The notes under the pieces were generated by a model. It ran no database searches and was not told the DNA's origin. It saw nothing but the letters and a program-made list of their open reading frames with translations. Made by a program: the position numbers and the translations under genes. Source: Patagioenas fasciata (Eukaryota; Chordata; Aves; Columbiformes; Columbidae). Taken from it: a stretch of DNA of 64,000 nt. Of this stretch, positions 25,646 through 37,200 are shown piece by piece; the first letter of the stretch is position 1; every line of letters begins with the position of its first letter. The stretch lies in NCBI RefSeq assembly GCF_037038585.1, contig NC_092522.1, forward strand, positions 51,771,661-51,835,660. Direction: 5' to 3'.

Positions 25646-26599
25646 ATTTAGTATTTTTGTGAAGTCCGAGTTTCTAGAATTACGTACAAGGATGTCAGCT
25701 CTTGTTTTAAAAAACACAGTAAGCTGCTATTCACATGAAGCTTGCATCTCCCAAATCAAGACGCAAATGACATCCTTCACTTCTTGAAATCTTGCTATCT
25801 TGAAGACAAAATGATGATGTTAGCAGTTACAGCAAGGGTTCTGGTTATAATTTTGAATATTTAGAATTGGTAGTGCTGTCTTTGTGATTTCATGAGCACA
25901 GGGAATGGAGGACACTGAAAAATCATTTCAGACAGCCTGGGGCTGAAAGCAGTGCAGTCTCTCCTCCAGCTTATCCACTGCTAGAACAATATCCTCCTGC
26001 ATGAATGTGCATTCCTGAGTGAGCTACATACACTGAACCCGAATATTTTAGTTTGCAACTTGAACAACAATCAGAATGCATATTTTGTAATCCACTTACA
26101 TCATAGGAGAAAAAACACTTCCCCTAAAATCAGCAAGAAGCAACTCCTTTTCACTGAAAGGCTGACGCAGGACATGGGACTAAGTAGGATATCTTTGGTT
26201 ACTGAATTCACTCTGACAGGTGTCATTTGTCACTTCCATAAATTGATACAGTTATTTTTTAAATTACCTGGGTTTCTGTCAGGTCTTTCCTCTGATGGTT
26301 TGGCAGCTTGCTTATATGCAGCCTCTATTTCGCTGTGGCTACCTAATAGTTATTTGATCTTGCACCAGCTTTGTCCTTTAACCTACATAAATCTCCTTCT
26401 GTAGTGTGTTTATTTTAGATAACAAGCACATGGCTTCTCACCCTTTGTTTTGCTGTCTTTGTCTCTTCCTATCTAACAGAATATCTTCCTATCTTCCCTC
26501 CTCTCACACCATCTCCCTGATCCCCCTGCCCCCATCCGCCCATTTTGTCTTTTTCTTCAGCATGATTGCCTGGGATTGCATGTGATGTCTCCAAAGGAG

Positions 26600-26694
26600 T
26601 TGGGGTTTGGTTTTTGGTTTGGTTTGGTTTTTTGTGTGTTTGTGCGTTTGTTTGTTTGGTTTGTTGTTGTTGTTGTTTTTTCTTTTTTTCTTTT
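26600..26694. repeat. TTTGG/TTTG/TTG-rich simple repeat
   Basis: About 95 bases made only of T and G until near its end, passing from TTTGG to TTTG to TTG units and then T-rich sequence. Confidence 0.9.
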
Positions 26695-27570
26695 AATTCA
26701 GCACATTGAAGTTATAGAGGTTTTAGGAAGTAAAAAAAGTTCTACAATTCCAGTTCACAACACCCAAATGTGTGATAGCTCAGCACTTAAATCTGAAGTA
26801 GTCAATCAAAGTAAAAGACAAGAAGCCATCATTTAAGATTCAAAATCGCCCATCCATAAAAGGATGTCAGGATTCTTTAAAATGTAAGTTCTACCCAACA
26901 GCCAATGAAATTTATGGATAATTGAGCACAGTCTATGTAAACCAGGATAGCACCTGATTTTACACAGTACCTTCCAGAGTTAGAGAGTCTTAAAGTTCTT
27001 TAAATAGCATCACTTCCCAGATGGCTGCATTTAGTAAATTACACCTATAATTAGCAATAAGAGGCTAGGGGATGCTTCCTGTAGGGCCTGTCTCCTCAGA
27101 GGGACTTTAACCACGTATGTTGAATGCACCTAACACACCTCTGTAGGACTGACTGTGAGAAACAAATTCGATTCCCTCTTCTTTTTGCAGAGACTCAAGC
27201 CCATTTCTCTCATGTCCTGCAAGAAGGGTGACCAGCCTGCCAGCTTACGGGCTCTACAATCCACTTCCATCTCACACTTTACAAAAAGACCAGTAGATAC
27301 ATTAGATAGGGGAAAAGCAGCAAGGGTGTAAATGATTCTATAATCCAGTGACATAAGTATTCACTCTGTAGGGGATGAAGAAACATGAAGACTGGATACT
27401 GGATCCTGTATTGTATTCTATGTACTGCTTAATATGAAATAATAAAACATGGAACAGGGACTAGTTCTAGGTGCCCTCTCCCGAGCACCATATATGTGAT
27501 GCATCGAGAGTTGCAAAGCCTTATGTTCTTCTGTGGATCTGCTTCTAATTCATCAGAAATTAAAAAAAAA

Positions 27571-27654
27571 AAAAAAAGTGTTCATAATATTCTGTTTCTC
27601 CTGTCCTGTGTTAAAAAAAGTGTTCATAATATTCTGTTTCTCCTGTCCTGTGTT
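27571..27654. repeat. Perfect 42-bp tandem duplication
   Basis: Two adjacent copies, 27571-27612 and 27613-27654, each starting AAAAAAAGTGTTCATAATAT. They are identical as far as I can read. Confidence 0.95.
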
Positions 27655-27894
27655 TGCCTTTCAAGTATAAGAGGAGAGGACTGTTTACTCTTAAGAGTAA
27701 TTTTGGATAGACTAGCAACACAGTACTCCTACACACTCATCAGCAAGGCAGAAACTTCTAAGGAGATTTGTCTGTATTTACAGGAAATTCATACAGTCTC
27801 ATTAATGTACTTTGGCTTTCAATGGCTGCCAAATTAGGCAGAAAAAAACTCCAAGCCCTACAGATTAATTACATACAGGCAGTAATGTTTAGCT

Positions 27895-27950
27895 ATTGTA
27901 AATCAGCCTAAATTCATTGACTTCAGTGAGAGTACACTGTTTGACATGAG
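27895..27950. repeat. Possible ancient amniote palindromic repeat
   Basis: The sequence GTAAATCAGCCTAAATTCAT followed by TGACTTCAGTGAGAGTACAC resembles the 'GTAAATCAGC...CATTGACTTCAATGG' core seen in old reptile/bird repeats. Short and diverged. Confidence 0.4.
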
Positions 27951-29570
27951 TATAGATGTAACCTTTGAGACTGAAAGAATCCTAGATTGTTCTCCTCTTA
28001 CTACAAACTTACTGGAATCTCTAAGACCTCCCTCTGACAACAGTGCCTCTCCACAGAGAGTAATAGCTCATCAGCCAGCAATACAGTTTCCCATCAATTA
28101 GCTTTTAAAAGGAACAGAGAGGAAGTATGACTTTGTGCATTTGGTGATGTTTGACCCACTTAATTCAAACTCATTGGATTTACTGGGTTGCATATCACAA
28201 ACATTCCAGTTGTGTGTGCAGCTCTGTGCAAAAGGATGTTCTAGGCAACCAGGAGAACTCACACTGGGGAGCATCTCAGTAAGCATAAGAAAAAGATTAC
28301 AGCGTGCAGTTCCTAGGAGGCTTTAATATGTTTATGTGTGGGTTGAAGAGATGATTTATATTGTATTTGTTTATAAAGCAACCTTAGATGTCTGCTTGAA
28401 TAGGAAATCTGCGTAAAGTAGATGTCTTGATGACTCCAATTATTTGTAGAGCATGCACCACTATCTTCTGGGAAACCAAGGATAAGCAGAAGCCATGCAA
28501 TAATTTTTTTCCTTTAGCTCTGTGTGTTAAACACTCCTTTGTTTGTTGAAGTTCTCCACTTGGATAAAACAAGCAAATATGTTCACCTTGTTTGAGTGGT
28601 GACTTTCTTGCAAATCCATGAAGGTCCAGTGCTGCCTAGGTAGGCAGGACTACCCAATTCATTAGATACATAAGTACTTACATGCATGAGGATGTATTTG
28701 AGGCAGCATTGCTGGTGCTATGCCAAGCCATTGCTGCCCAGCTTCAGGGCTCAGAACCCCAGCTTCAGGCCCCCAATTCTTGGAAATGAACAATGCAGAA
28801 CAGGGCAGTTCTGTAGCTCCTTTCACAACACTGGGTCTGGCAAGTTCCTGTACACAAGCACCCTGCGGGTCTCCCTGGAAGGTGGGTGGTACAAATACCA
28901 AATACACCAAATACCTGGTAACACCTAAAAGACTACATGGTCCAGGAAACAAGGAAACAAATGGAAAACTGCAACCTCCTGAGAAGGAAAAGAGGATTTG
29001 CTACTATAGCAAACACATCTTGTCAAAGGTTGGATTGCAGTGGTCCTGCATATCTTTTCAATGAAGACAAGACTGCCTTTCAAAGGCTTATCTGAAAACT
29101 CGGGCAGACTAAACTGCATGGTCCTAAACAGGCCTGGTCAGAATCTTCTGAATTTTGGTTGTTCTAATAAGAAGAGAGAAATTATGTTTAAAAAAGCAAA
29201 AATAAAATCCTGTTTTTCTAGATGAAGTTGTGTTTGCCAACATCAAGAGCCACACCTTTTCTATTTCTAATTCAGCACTATCTCATGACAAGAAGTGCTG
29301 TTAGTACTCTTTTTCATGCTCCAATATACAGATCCATTAAGTGATTTCCAATAACCTTTATTCACACGGATTGCCATCCTAAGCCAGCTCTTTCCACCTG
29401 TGCATTTAATTACCTGTCCTTAGATTTGCATATTACTACCCCTCTTTCCAGTATAGAAAGTTTTCCTGTAGACAGAGAAAAAGTGAAAATCACCTTTATA
29501 TTGAAAAGTGATAGAAACATGCATGAAAATTTGCACAACTGTCAACAAAGCTTCAATTCCCAGGGGAAAA

Positions 29571-29601
29571 CAACAACAACAACAATAACAACAACAACAA
29601 C
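29571..29601. repeat. (CAA)n microsatellite
   Basis: About ten CAA units with one AAT interruption. Confidence 0.9.
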
Positions 29602-29679
29602 CAGGTGAGGAAAAAAAAAAAAAGAAAAAAAAGTAGATATAATGGTTACGAAATAATTGTTGACGAAAAAATAGAAATG

Positions 29680-30370
29680 AGCAGCAATCAGTACGGATTT
29701 GTTAAAAAAAAAGTTTATGTCACACCAATAGAATTTCCTTCCTATAATGAGTAACAGGCTTTGTAGCTAGAGGAGAAGGAGTAGGAGTCACATATCTTTG
29801 TTTTGTTATGTTGCTGCCCCTGGTTCACGTGGCATTTTCACAAGCAAGCTAGTGCAGGTTGTATACAAACCCACAGAGAGCTATACCCAGCAACTACATA
29901 TTCTGTTTCCCGACCAGAGCGGAGATACTGAGCGAGGTTTTGCAAGCATCTATCCCGGATCTAGTCCTGCTTGTTGATTTCACTCATGATCTGGAGGCCT
30001 GAATAGAGAAAGAAGTGAATGCACCTGCAGAAGATGCTGGAAGAGACCACAAGCGAGACAGAATTCAAGATGGTTTTAGAAACATCATCCAAGACTTTAT
30101 AGGCAGGGGTGTCGTCTGCAGGACATACAAAGTTAACTCTCTGCTCTGCTTGGCACTTCTGAAACCTCAGTAATTAGTTCCTACAGAAGCAAGAATGACT
30201 CAAGTTATGTATTCAGATAAGCTTATATGAGTGAGAGGACTGAAATATATTTCCAAGGAAGGTCCATACCACCTCTTTACTTTGGCATCTTTAGGAAGAG
30301 ATCAGACAAATTTTTAAGAAATGACCCTGCCATGGGACAGACCGATGAACTAGAGGAGCTCTTTAAGTCA
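29680..30370 (+). mobile_element. Decayed CR1/L3-type LINE, reverse-transcriptase region
   Basis: Blocks AGCAATCAGTACGGATTTGT, AACAGGCTTTGTAGCTAGAGGAG with GTAGGAGTCACATATCTTTG, CATTTTCACAAGCAAGCTAG and CTAGTCCTGCTTG appear in the order of the nucleotide consensus of CR1/L3 elements, across the reverse-transcriptase motif region. A later piece near 30250-30370 resembles the downstream segment. Frames are broken by many changes, so it is a fossil without coding capacity. The family call rests on remembered consensus patterns. Confidence 0.55.
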
Positions 30371-32440
30371 CATGCCACATTTCTTTTCTCTTTCAACTTT
30401 CCTCCTTGGTGACCACGTTCTCTCTCCTTGGGAACAACACAATCCAAAAATGTTATTTGATTGCCTCATTTCTAAATACACTGCAATTTTAGTAGCCACA
30501 CACGAACAAAGTGGCATTTCATGTTACCAAATTGTCAAATTTCTGCTTTGGTTTTAAAACTCAATAGCTCATCTAAATTGGATGAAAATCAGGTCACTTG
30601 ATTGATATGACCCCAGTTTATAAAGGGTTTTCTGTATTAGTTGCCAAGAGTAGTAAGTGCAAACAAACACAGGATGCCATGATGGAATACCTACATATTA
30701 CCCACCCTTTCCCCATCCTTTCAAAGCTGCATTGACCCTTATGGATCTTCACGCTGACCTTGCAGCTTTTAACATGATGTCTGGTTTCCATTTTCATGAG
30801 CTTCTGCCAACACACTTCTAAGGCAGCCTTTGAGTCTTTGGAAGGCAGCTTTTTTTTTTTTCTTCATTTTATATGCTTCATGATACTAAATAGATCTTCA
30901 CAGCAAGTTCTTAAGGAAAAGCAGAAAGTCAGAGGCAGAGTTCCCTTTGATAATTTGTTATGCCTGTTTTTTGTTAAACAGAGTCAGATGGCGAAGGAGC
31001 AGGTTTCCAGGTTCAAATTGACAGGTCAACTGTATCTGCTATGTTCAGCTTGCCTTTTTATCAACTCATGGCTCAGAGACTGGAGTTGGGAAGATGATAC
31101 GATAAGCAAGGTAAAAGAAAGATCGGCCATGCCACAGGTGAGATTCTCAGCCTCTGAACAGATATGGAAGAATCACTCAGGAAAATTAGCTGAGCAAGTC
31201 CAGGGAAATTACTGAGGCAAGATGCCAAATAAGTTCAATACCTAAGAACTGATTTGATAGAAAGAGTTCAACCAAACAGAAAGAATTCAACAAACCCGAG
31301 CAACAAGTAAAACAGTGCTTCTGATTTCTTATTGTAAGTTCATACAACCCCATGGTGTTCGGAGCATCAGAATGCTGCACTCAAGAGAAAGGGGTTATGT
31401 GGCAACTCTATATCTAGATCTGAATTCTCAGTCCTCCAAAGAACAAGCTATTTAAACCCAGTGATTTGCCCTAGCCTGCAAAAAGATTCAAGGCATGAAT
31501 CCAAAATAAAGACTAAGGCAAGATTCATTACTATTAGCCTAATTTTGCACTGTGGTCATGTCTAGCAAGAGCTTATATTACCATCTACTTGTCATAAATT
31601 TCATAATAGATTCTGTAGACCCGCTATTCCTTTCTCTAGAAGTCACTGTGGACTCCTTGCTGTGTAAGGATACATAAGGTACCCAAGTAGTCTGTAAAAT
31701 AACAGGCTCTCTCCATAAGCATCTAGCAGCTGAATACGTTGCTCATGTGTGTCTCTGGGGAAAGTCTCATGACAGGGCTTCCTGCCTGAGGAGTAAGATC
31801 CATCAGGAGAAGTGTCCACAGGGAACTCCCACTGTCCAGTATTATTTCACTAGAGCTAAATGTTGCAGTGGTCCTTGGTACAGGAACATTAACTTCAGCC
31901 CAGGTTATGTTGTTCCAGGCCTCATATCAGTTTTTTTGCTTATGTTTAAGTAATGTTTCAGGCTGTTGCGCATAATGAGCAGAAAACACCCTGACTCGAT
32001 AACCTTAAATGTCAGTTGATACACAAACCCACCACCTCCAGTGCTGAAGTAGCAGAAGGCCCTTCATTCTGGTCAGTAGTCCCTCTGAATCTCCATCTGG
32101 GAGTGCCACTGCTTCCCCATTAATAGAGGGCACATTTAGGGAGCCTGGATGAGTAGCCAAGACACCTGATTTCTGGCATCAGAAAGAAGCCTTTCCCTGC
32201 TTTGAAGTTTGTGCAGTGCAGGTAGGTCTTTTTTCTTTTTTTTTTCCTTCTAACATAAAATTGAAAATAAGTAGAAACCAGGAATGATTACTTTTGCATT
32301 ACACACGGCAAAACATTTCCTCACTGGGAGGGTAGCACAGCACAGGAACAGGATACCAGAAAGGCCGTGTAGGCTCCCTCCTTGGGACGTGATCTAAACA
32401 AAGTCATGGCTGACCTGACTTTGTGCTTGTGACAACACTA

Positions 32441-32511
32441 CTTGGAGTGGGAGGTTGCAGTAGATGGCATCCAGTGGTCCCTTCCATCCAACATTTATGT
32501 GATCCTGTAAC
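32441..32511 (+). mobile_element. Short CR1 3' tail fragment
   Basis: TAGATGGCATCCAGTGGTCC, CTTCCATCCAACATTTATGT and GATCCTGTAA follow the CR1 3'-terminal block (normally ...GATGATCTCCAGAGGTCCCT... ending GATTCTGTAA). Short and diverged. Confidence 0.6.
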
Positions 32512-33590
32512 TTTTACCCAAAAGCATCAACTTATTTATTTTAGATCTGCAGCAAACATACAATATAATGCAATTTGATTTTTGCTTCCCTCAGATATAT
32601 AAACATTTTCAGTAGTCTCTCAATTATAGGAGTCAATTTCACAGTCAGTAAATGGTTCGTTTATTGATTCTTATCTATTAAATCCAAGTAGCTTGACAAA
32701 CAACAATATACTGCTGCTGTACTGGGGGCTAAAAGAAATTACATTTCAGAGAGAAAAAACCACAAAGCTACAAATTGACAACTATAATTTCAAATGCCAA
32801 AAACCTTTGACATGCCTCATAGATTACATCTTGAGGAGAGCCCTGCCTCTGTTTAAAAAATGAAATGAAAGGACTTCTACCCATTTTGAATTGTAATTTC
32901 AGCAAACTCTTTAGGCTGCAATATTTAATCTATTTCTCTGAGGTCTGAGTTACTCATTCTGCCAAAGAGCTCTATCTTAGCAGAAGCTGATCTTCATTGG
33001 AATTCTGTACCTACACCCAAAACTTAAATAGGAAGGAGGAAGATTTTAAAGTATAATTAATTAAAAGCCGATATCAGGATCTTGACTTGTAAAAGAATAG
33101 TTGCAACCCAAAACACAGCCTTGAGCTCCACTAATTGAAAAACCAAGCCCTGAATGCTTTCAGCCCCTGGGATTAAGGTCCTGGTGTTTCTCCAACAGCC
33201 ATGCAAAGAACAAGAAACAGATTACTCCTCCTGGCTGTTTTTTCATCTCTGTAGAGGGATTCTGCACAGCAGACAGCTAGCTTATAGCCTGCACTCTGAT
33301 GTACCAAACTGTCTCTCCTCACAGCCCTGGGTTCCAGTCAAAAGTTGCCATGAACAGCTACATTCATACAGACATCCCACTTGTTTTTACCATTCCTCTC
33401 CATTGTAGAAGGGCCTTCTGGGGAAACAGCCTGTGCACCCTCCACTGTCTAAATCCATGGATGGTCAAAGGCACTGGAGCTGTTCCAGGCACCAGAGGGT
33501 CCAAAGTATAAAACAGCCTCAAGGTTCAACATAGGTTCAGCTTAAGGGACCTGAAGGTATCAGCGGGAACTGGACATATTTACACAGAAA

Positions 33591-33656
33591 GCCAGAATCA
33601 CTCAGAATTATCAAAATCATCAAAAGCCAGAGTCATTCAGAATCATCAAAATCAAA
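33591..33656. repeat. Imperfect 35-bp tandem duplication
   Basis: The unit beginning GCCAGAATCACTCAGAATTA at 33591 recurs with a few changes at 33626. It lies just before the CR1 insertion. Confidence 0.75.
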
Positions 33657-33676
33657 ATTAATTACCATTCCTTCTG

Positions 33677-34210
33677 GTGAGGTCCCACCTGGAATACTGC
33701 ATCCAGCTCTGGTGTCCTCATAACATGGACCTGTTGGAGAGGGTCTGAGATGAGCCACAAAAATGATCAGAGGGCTGGAACACCTCTCCTATGAGGACAG
33801 GCTGAGAGAGTTGAGTTTGTTCAGCCTGGAGAAGAGAGGGTTCTAAGGAGACCTTACTGGGGCCTTTCAGTACTTAAAAGGAGCCTATAAGAAAGATGGG
33901 GACAGACTTTTTAGCAGGGCCTGTTGCAATAGGACAAGGGTTAACAGTTTTAAGCTAAAAAAGGGTAGATTTAGACTAGATATAAGGAATAATTTTTTTA
34001 CAATGTGGCTGATGATACACTGGGACAGGTTTCCCGGAGGGGTGGTAGATGCCCCATCCCTGGAAACATTCAAGGCCAGGCTGGACAGGGCTCTGAGCAA
34101 CCTGATCTGGTTGAAGATGTTCCCACTCATTGCAGGGGGTTTGAACAAGATGACCTTTGAAGGTCCCTTTCAACTTATAATCTTCTATGATTCTATGATT
34201 CTATGATTTT
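33677..34210 (+). mobile_element. CR1 LINE 3' region with octamer tail
   Basis: It runs from GGTCCCACCTGGAATACTGC through GACAGGCTGAGAGAGTTGAG, TTCAGCCTGGAGAAGAGAGG and GGCCAGGCTGGACAGGGCTC, ending GATTCTATGATTCTATGATT, the CR1 terminal microsatellite. About 534 bases, 5'-truncated, + orientation, no coding capacity. Confidence 0.93.
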
Positions 34211-37200
34211 GTATATTTATTGAAAGCCTCGTCATGCGTGTTCTCGTCCTATGACAGAGAGCTGTGAATGTGTGCCGTCTGCCTCTGATCATTAAAAGAT
34301 GTGAAGAGTTTGATTGTTTAAGAGTTTGATAATCAGAAAAAAACAGGTTACCAGTCTGCTATTCTCTAACTGTTGCAGCAAACTACCTGGTACTCTTTCT
34401 CCATGTGATGTGGTTTTACTCCCAGATTTTCTTCTCCTCCCTTGCAGAGCAGAGATCTCACAATGAAAAGGCACTGAGATTTTCTGTAGTGTACTCTAGA
34501 TTTATTTCTATTGGTCTGATTATGAAAAACATTTACAGTAACTTAAAAAGCTATCTCAGGAAAAGAATGTTTAAGATAAAACTTAATTCAGTCAGTCTTT
34601 AATGCTGAATTATTAAAACTACCATACCTCCAGAGGGCTAACATGGAAGAATCCAAGTTTAGCATAATTTTTGTAACTTCTGACAGTTAAGCATATTGAA
34701 TTTTTTCTTTTAAAGTACCCACAGACATATTTAGTCCACTCTGGTCTGCTTGTTGGCCTTAAGGAATCCAGCAAACAGAACAGAAATGCCTTTTCTCACA
34801 GAGAGCCTATTAAAGTTAGCAGTCTGTTAGGAAATAGATATTGCTTCTAGATTTCCTGCCCACTGCTCTGACAGTTTTTCCTACACATTTCTGCAGAGTT
34901 GTCCTACAATGCTCGGAAGTCTTTACCCTCCTGCTTAATCTAACTTTGCCAAGCTTTAACTCTCTCACATGGGAAAGCCAAGGGCATCCATCCCCCAGCC
35001 TACGAAGGACTGAAGCTACCATTGCCAAAGTCACCAGTGGATCCTGGAACGGACCCTTTGAGTGACTCTTAATAGGAAAAAAACAACAAGGATGATTTTC
35101 CAGAGATGTGATCTAGGCTGAAACTATCTGTATGCAGTGGCTCTTCTGTGCTATCACTAAATGAGTAAAGAATGGGTGGTAATACACTGTTACTTTTCAC
35201 CTTCAGGTCCTCACTCCGTGCTGACCTGTGGTGGGTTAACTTATAGTCCTCACCATCCTGAAGTTATGGAATGGCTTCTGTGAAATGGATGTGGTGACGC
35301 TGATCAGCAATCTCAGCACTCCTCTGGAGGCGGGATCAATTTGGTGGAATATTAACAGTTCACGAGAAATGAATATGCAAGCAGGAATGCAAGCAAAATA
35401 GTAATTACTCTTATTTCAGGCGATAAGCAAGAGGTGGGGCTGTGTGTGTCCTGTCTTTTTAAATGCTGTTTGCTTCTTGGTTCAAGGCTCACATAAGGAC
35501 CAACAAAATGAAGAGGAGTTTCAAAACAAGGATGGGATAGGAGTTTTGCAACCCTCTTGAACATACTGGGGCAGCTTCCATAAAGATCGGTGCAAGATTA
35601 GAGGTACACAGATGGCTTGATAACCTCCCTAAAACACATGTGAAATGTGAAGCTTGTTCAGAGCAGCAACCGTCAAGATGTTCCCTGCTGGACTCCGGTA
35701 CCTGTTTCCAGGGAGGTCTATCATAGCTCCATAATTTCAAAGTACAGAAAGCTACTTGAAAAGGTAATTTGATTTGATTGAATGCAAGGAGATGCAGACT
35801 AATGGGCCTGTAGTTGGAGGGACGTGTGTGGGAGAAGGCAGTGCTGCGGATGGGAGGAAAAGGGTCAGGAACGGCTGGTAGTGAAACAGTGTCCTGGATG
35901 ACTGCATGATTTATCGATACTGGGGCAAGGGAAGGAATCTGTTATTTAGACCTGAGAGAGACTCTCTGTCACCCTAGAAGAAGGTTATGGAGCTTCCCCA
36001 TATTTTATGTCACAGCAAAGGCCAGCTAATACAGGAAATCACCTACCCCAGGAACCTGGTGATATCTACTGGGATAGGAAAGAAGTTTTATTGTTAAAAT
36101 TTAGTACCAGAAATAAAACAACAACAAAATTGCCTATTCTGATTACTTCCATTATATCTTATTTTTTTCTCTATAACAACTCCTTTCTCTCATGCCATAC
36201 TGCACACCAGCCTGAACAGAACAGCCCTTTTTTTATGTTTCACTCTCAAAAGACCCTGCTTGCACTTCTGCAGCTTGGTAGCTCCTGCTCCTATGCGGGG
36301 TACAGAAAGTACACGCGAGGGGCAGCAAAGCTTACAGAGGAGAAGACTCATGCTACCTTTTCCTTTTATCTGCCATAGATATTTGCATTGATAGCAAGTG
36401 GGTGGTAAACAGCTGGTAAATATTCCTCTTATGCCAGTCTTCAGCAATAGATGCAACCAATGGACAAGTAAAAGGTGGAATGCACTGGAGAGTGAGAATC
36501 TCCACATCCTAGGATGTCTGCACCGATACGCCTTTAAGCAACCCTGCTTGCTGGGACCAAGCCTCATTCTCCTTCCCCTTTCTTAATTCCACAAGGAGAT
36601 AAATTGGTCACAAGTCTTTGTGCCCTTCCAAAGAAGGTCCTTCCTGGCTGAGCAGTATACTCCCTTTTTTGTGCTAGCTTGATAGTGGACATTAATAACA
36701 TGAGCAGACACCTGTGAACCAAAAGAAAAGGCAAAAGTCCATGGTTTGGGGTTGTTGACAGAGTCCCATCCTCCCAGCCCACATCATGGGTGTGTGCAAA
36801 GAATTTCTGATGCATGCTCATGTGAACAACCAGTATGCAGTCAAGCAGCTTCCAGTGAATGGCTCTTAAGACTTCAGAGCCGCTGCCATACAAAAGCCTA
36901 TTGTACATATGCAGGATCCGCCTCCTTGCCCTTTCATTATAAAAGCACAGATCACAACAGCGGCATGTTTATCTTAGCAGGGTGTTAAGTCCTACCAACT
37001 GAGTCACAGACGCTAGTTTAGGATTAGAAATGGGTTTACCCCAGCTATTCCAAAAAACCCAAAATGCAGGGCAAGGCACATGTACTGTGCTAGTGCTCAA
37101 TCAACAGTTTTGAGAAGGTAAAATGTGAATAGTCTGAGTCTGAACCAGATTAAAGCTTTTTTTTTTAAGAGAATTAATGCAAGACAATTCTGGTGGAGTT

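Larger units (their letters stand above)
25646..29679. other. Non-coding stretch with simple repeats
   Basis: It contains the TTTGG/TTG-rich repeat (26600-26694), a 42-base tandem duplication (27571-27654), a possible ancient repeat near 27895-27950 and (CAA)n at 29571-29601. No supported exon. Confidence 0.5.
30371..33676. other. Non-coding stretch with one CR1 tail
   Basis: A CR1-like tail lies at about 32441-32511 and an imperfect 35-base duplication at 33591-33656. No supported exon. Confidence 0.5.

Noticed and set aside
35215-35260. GTGGTGGGTTAAC sequence resembling the start of another avian LTR
   Set aside because: The similarity ends after about a dozen bases, with no following LTR blocks.
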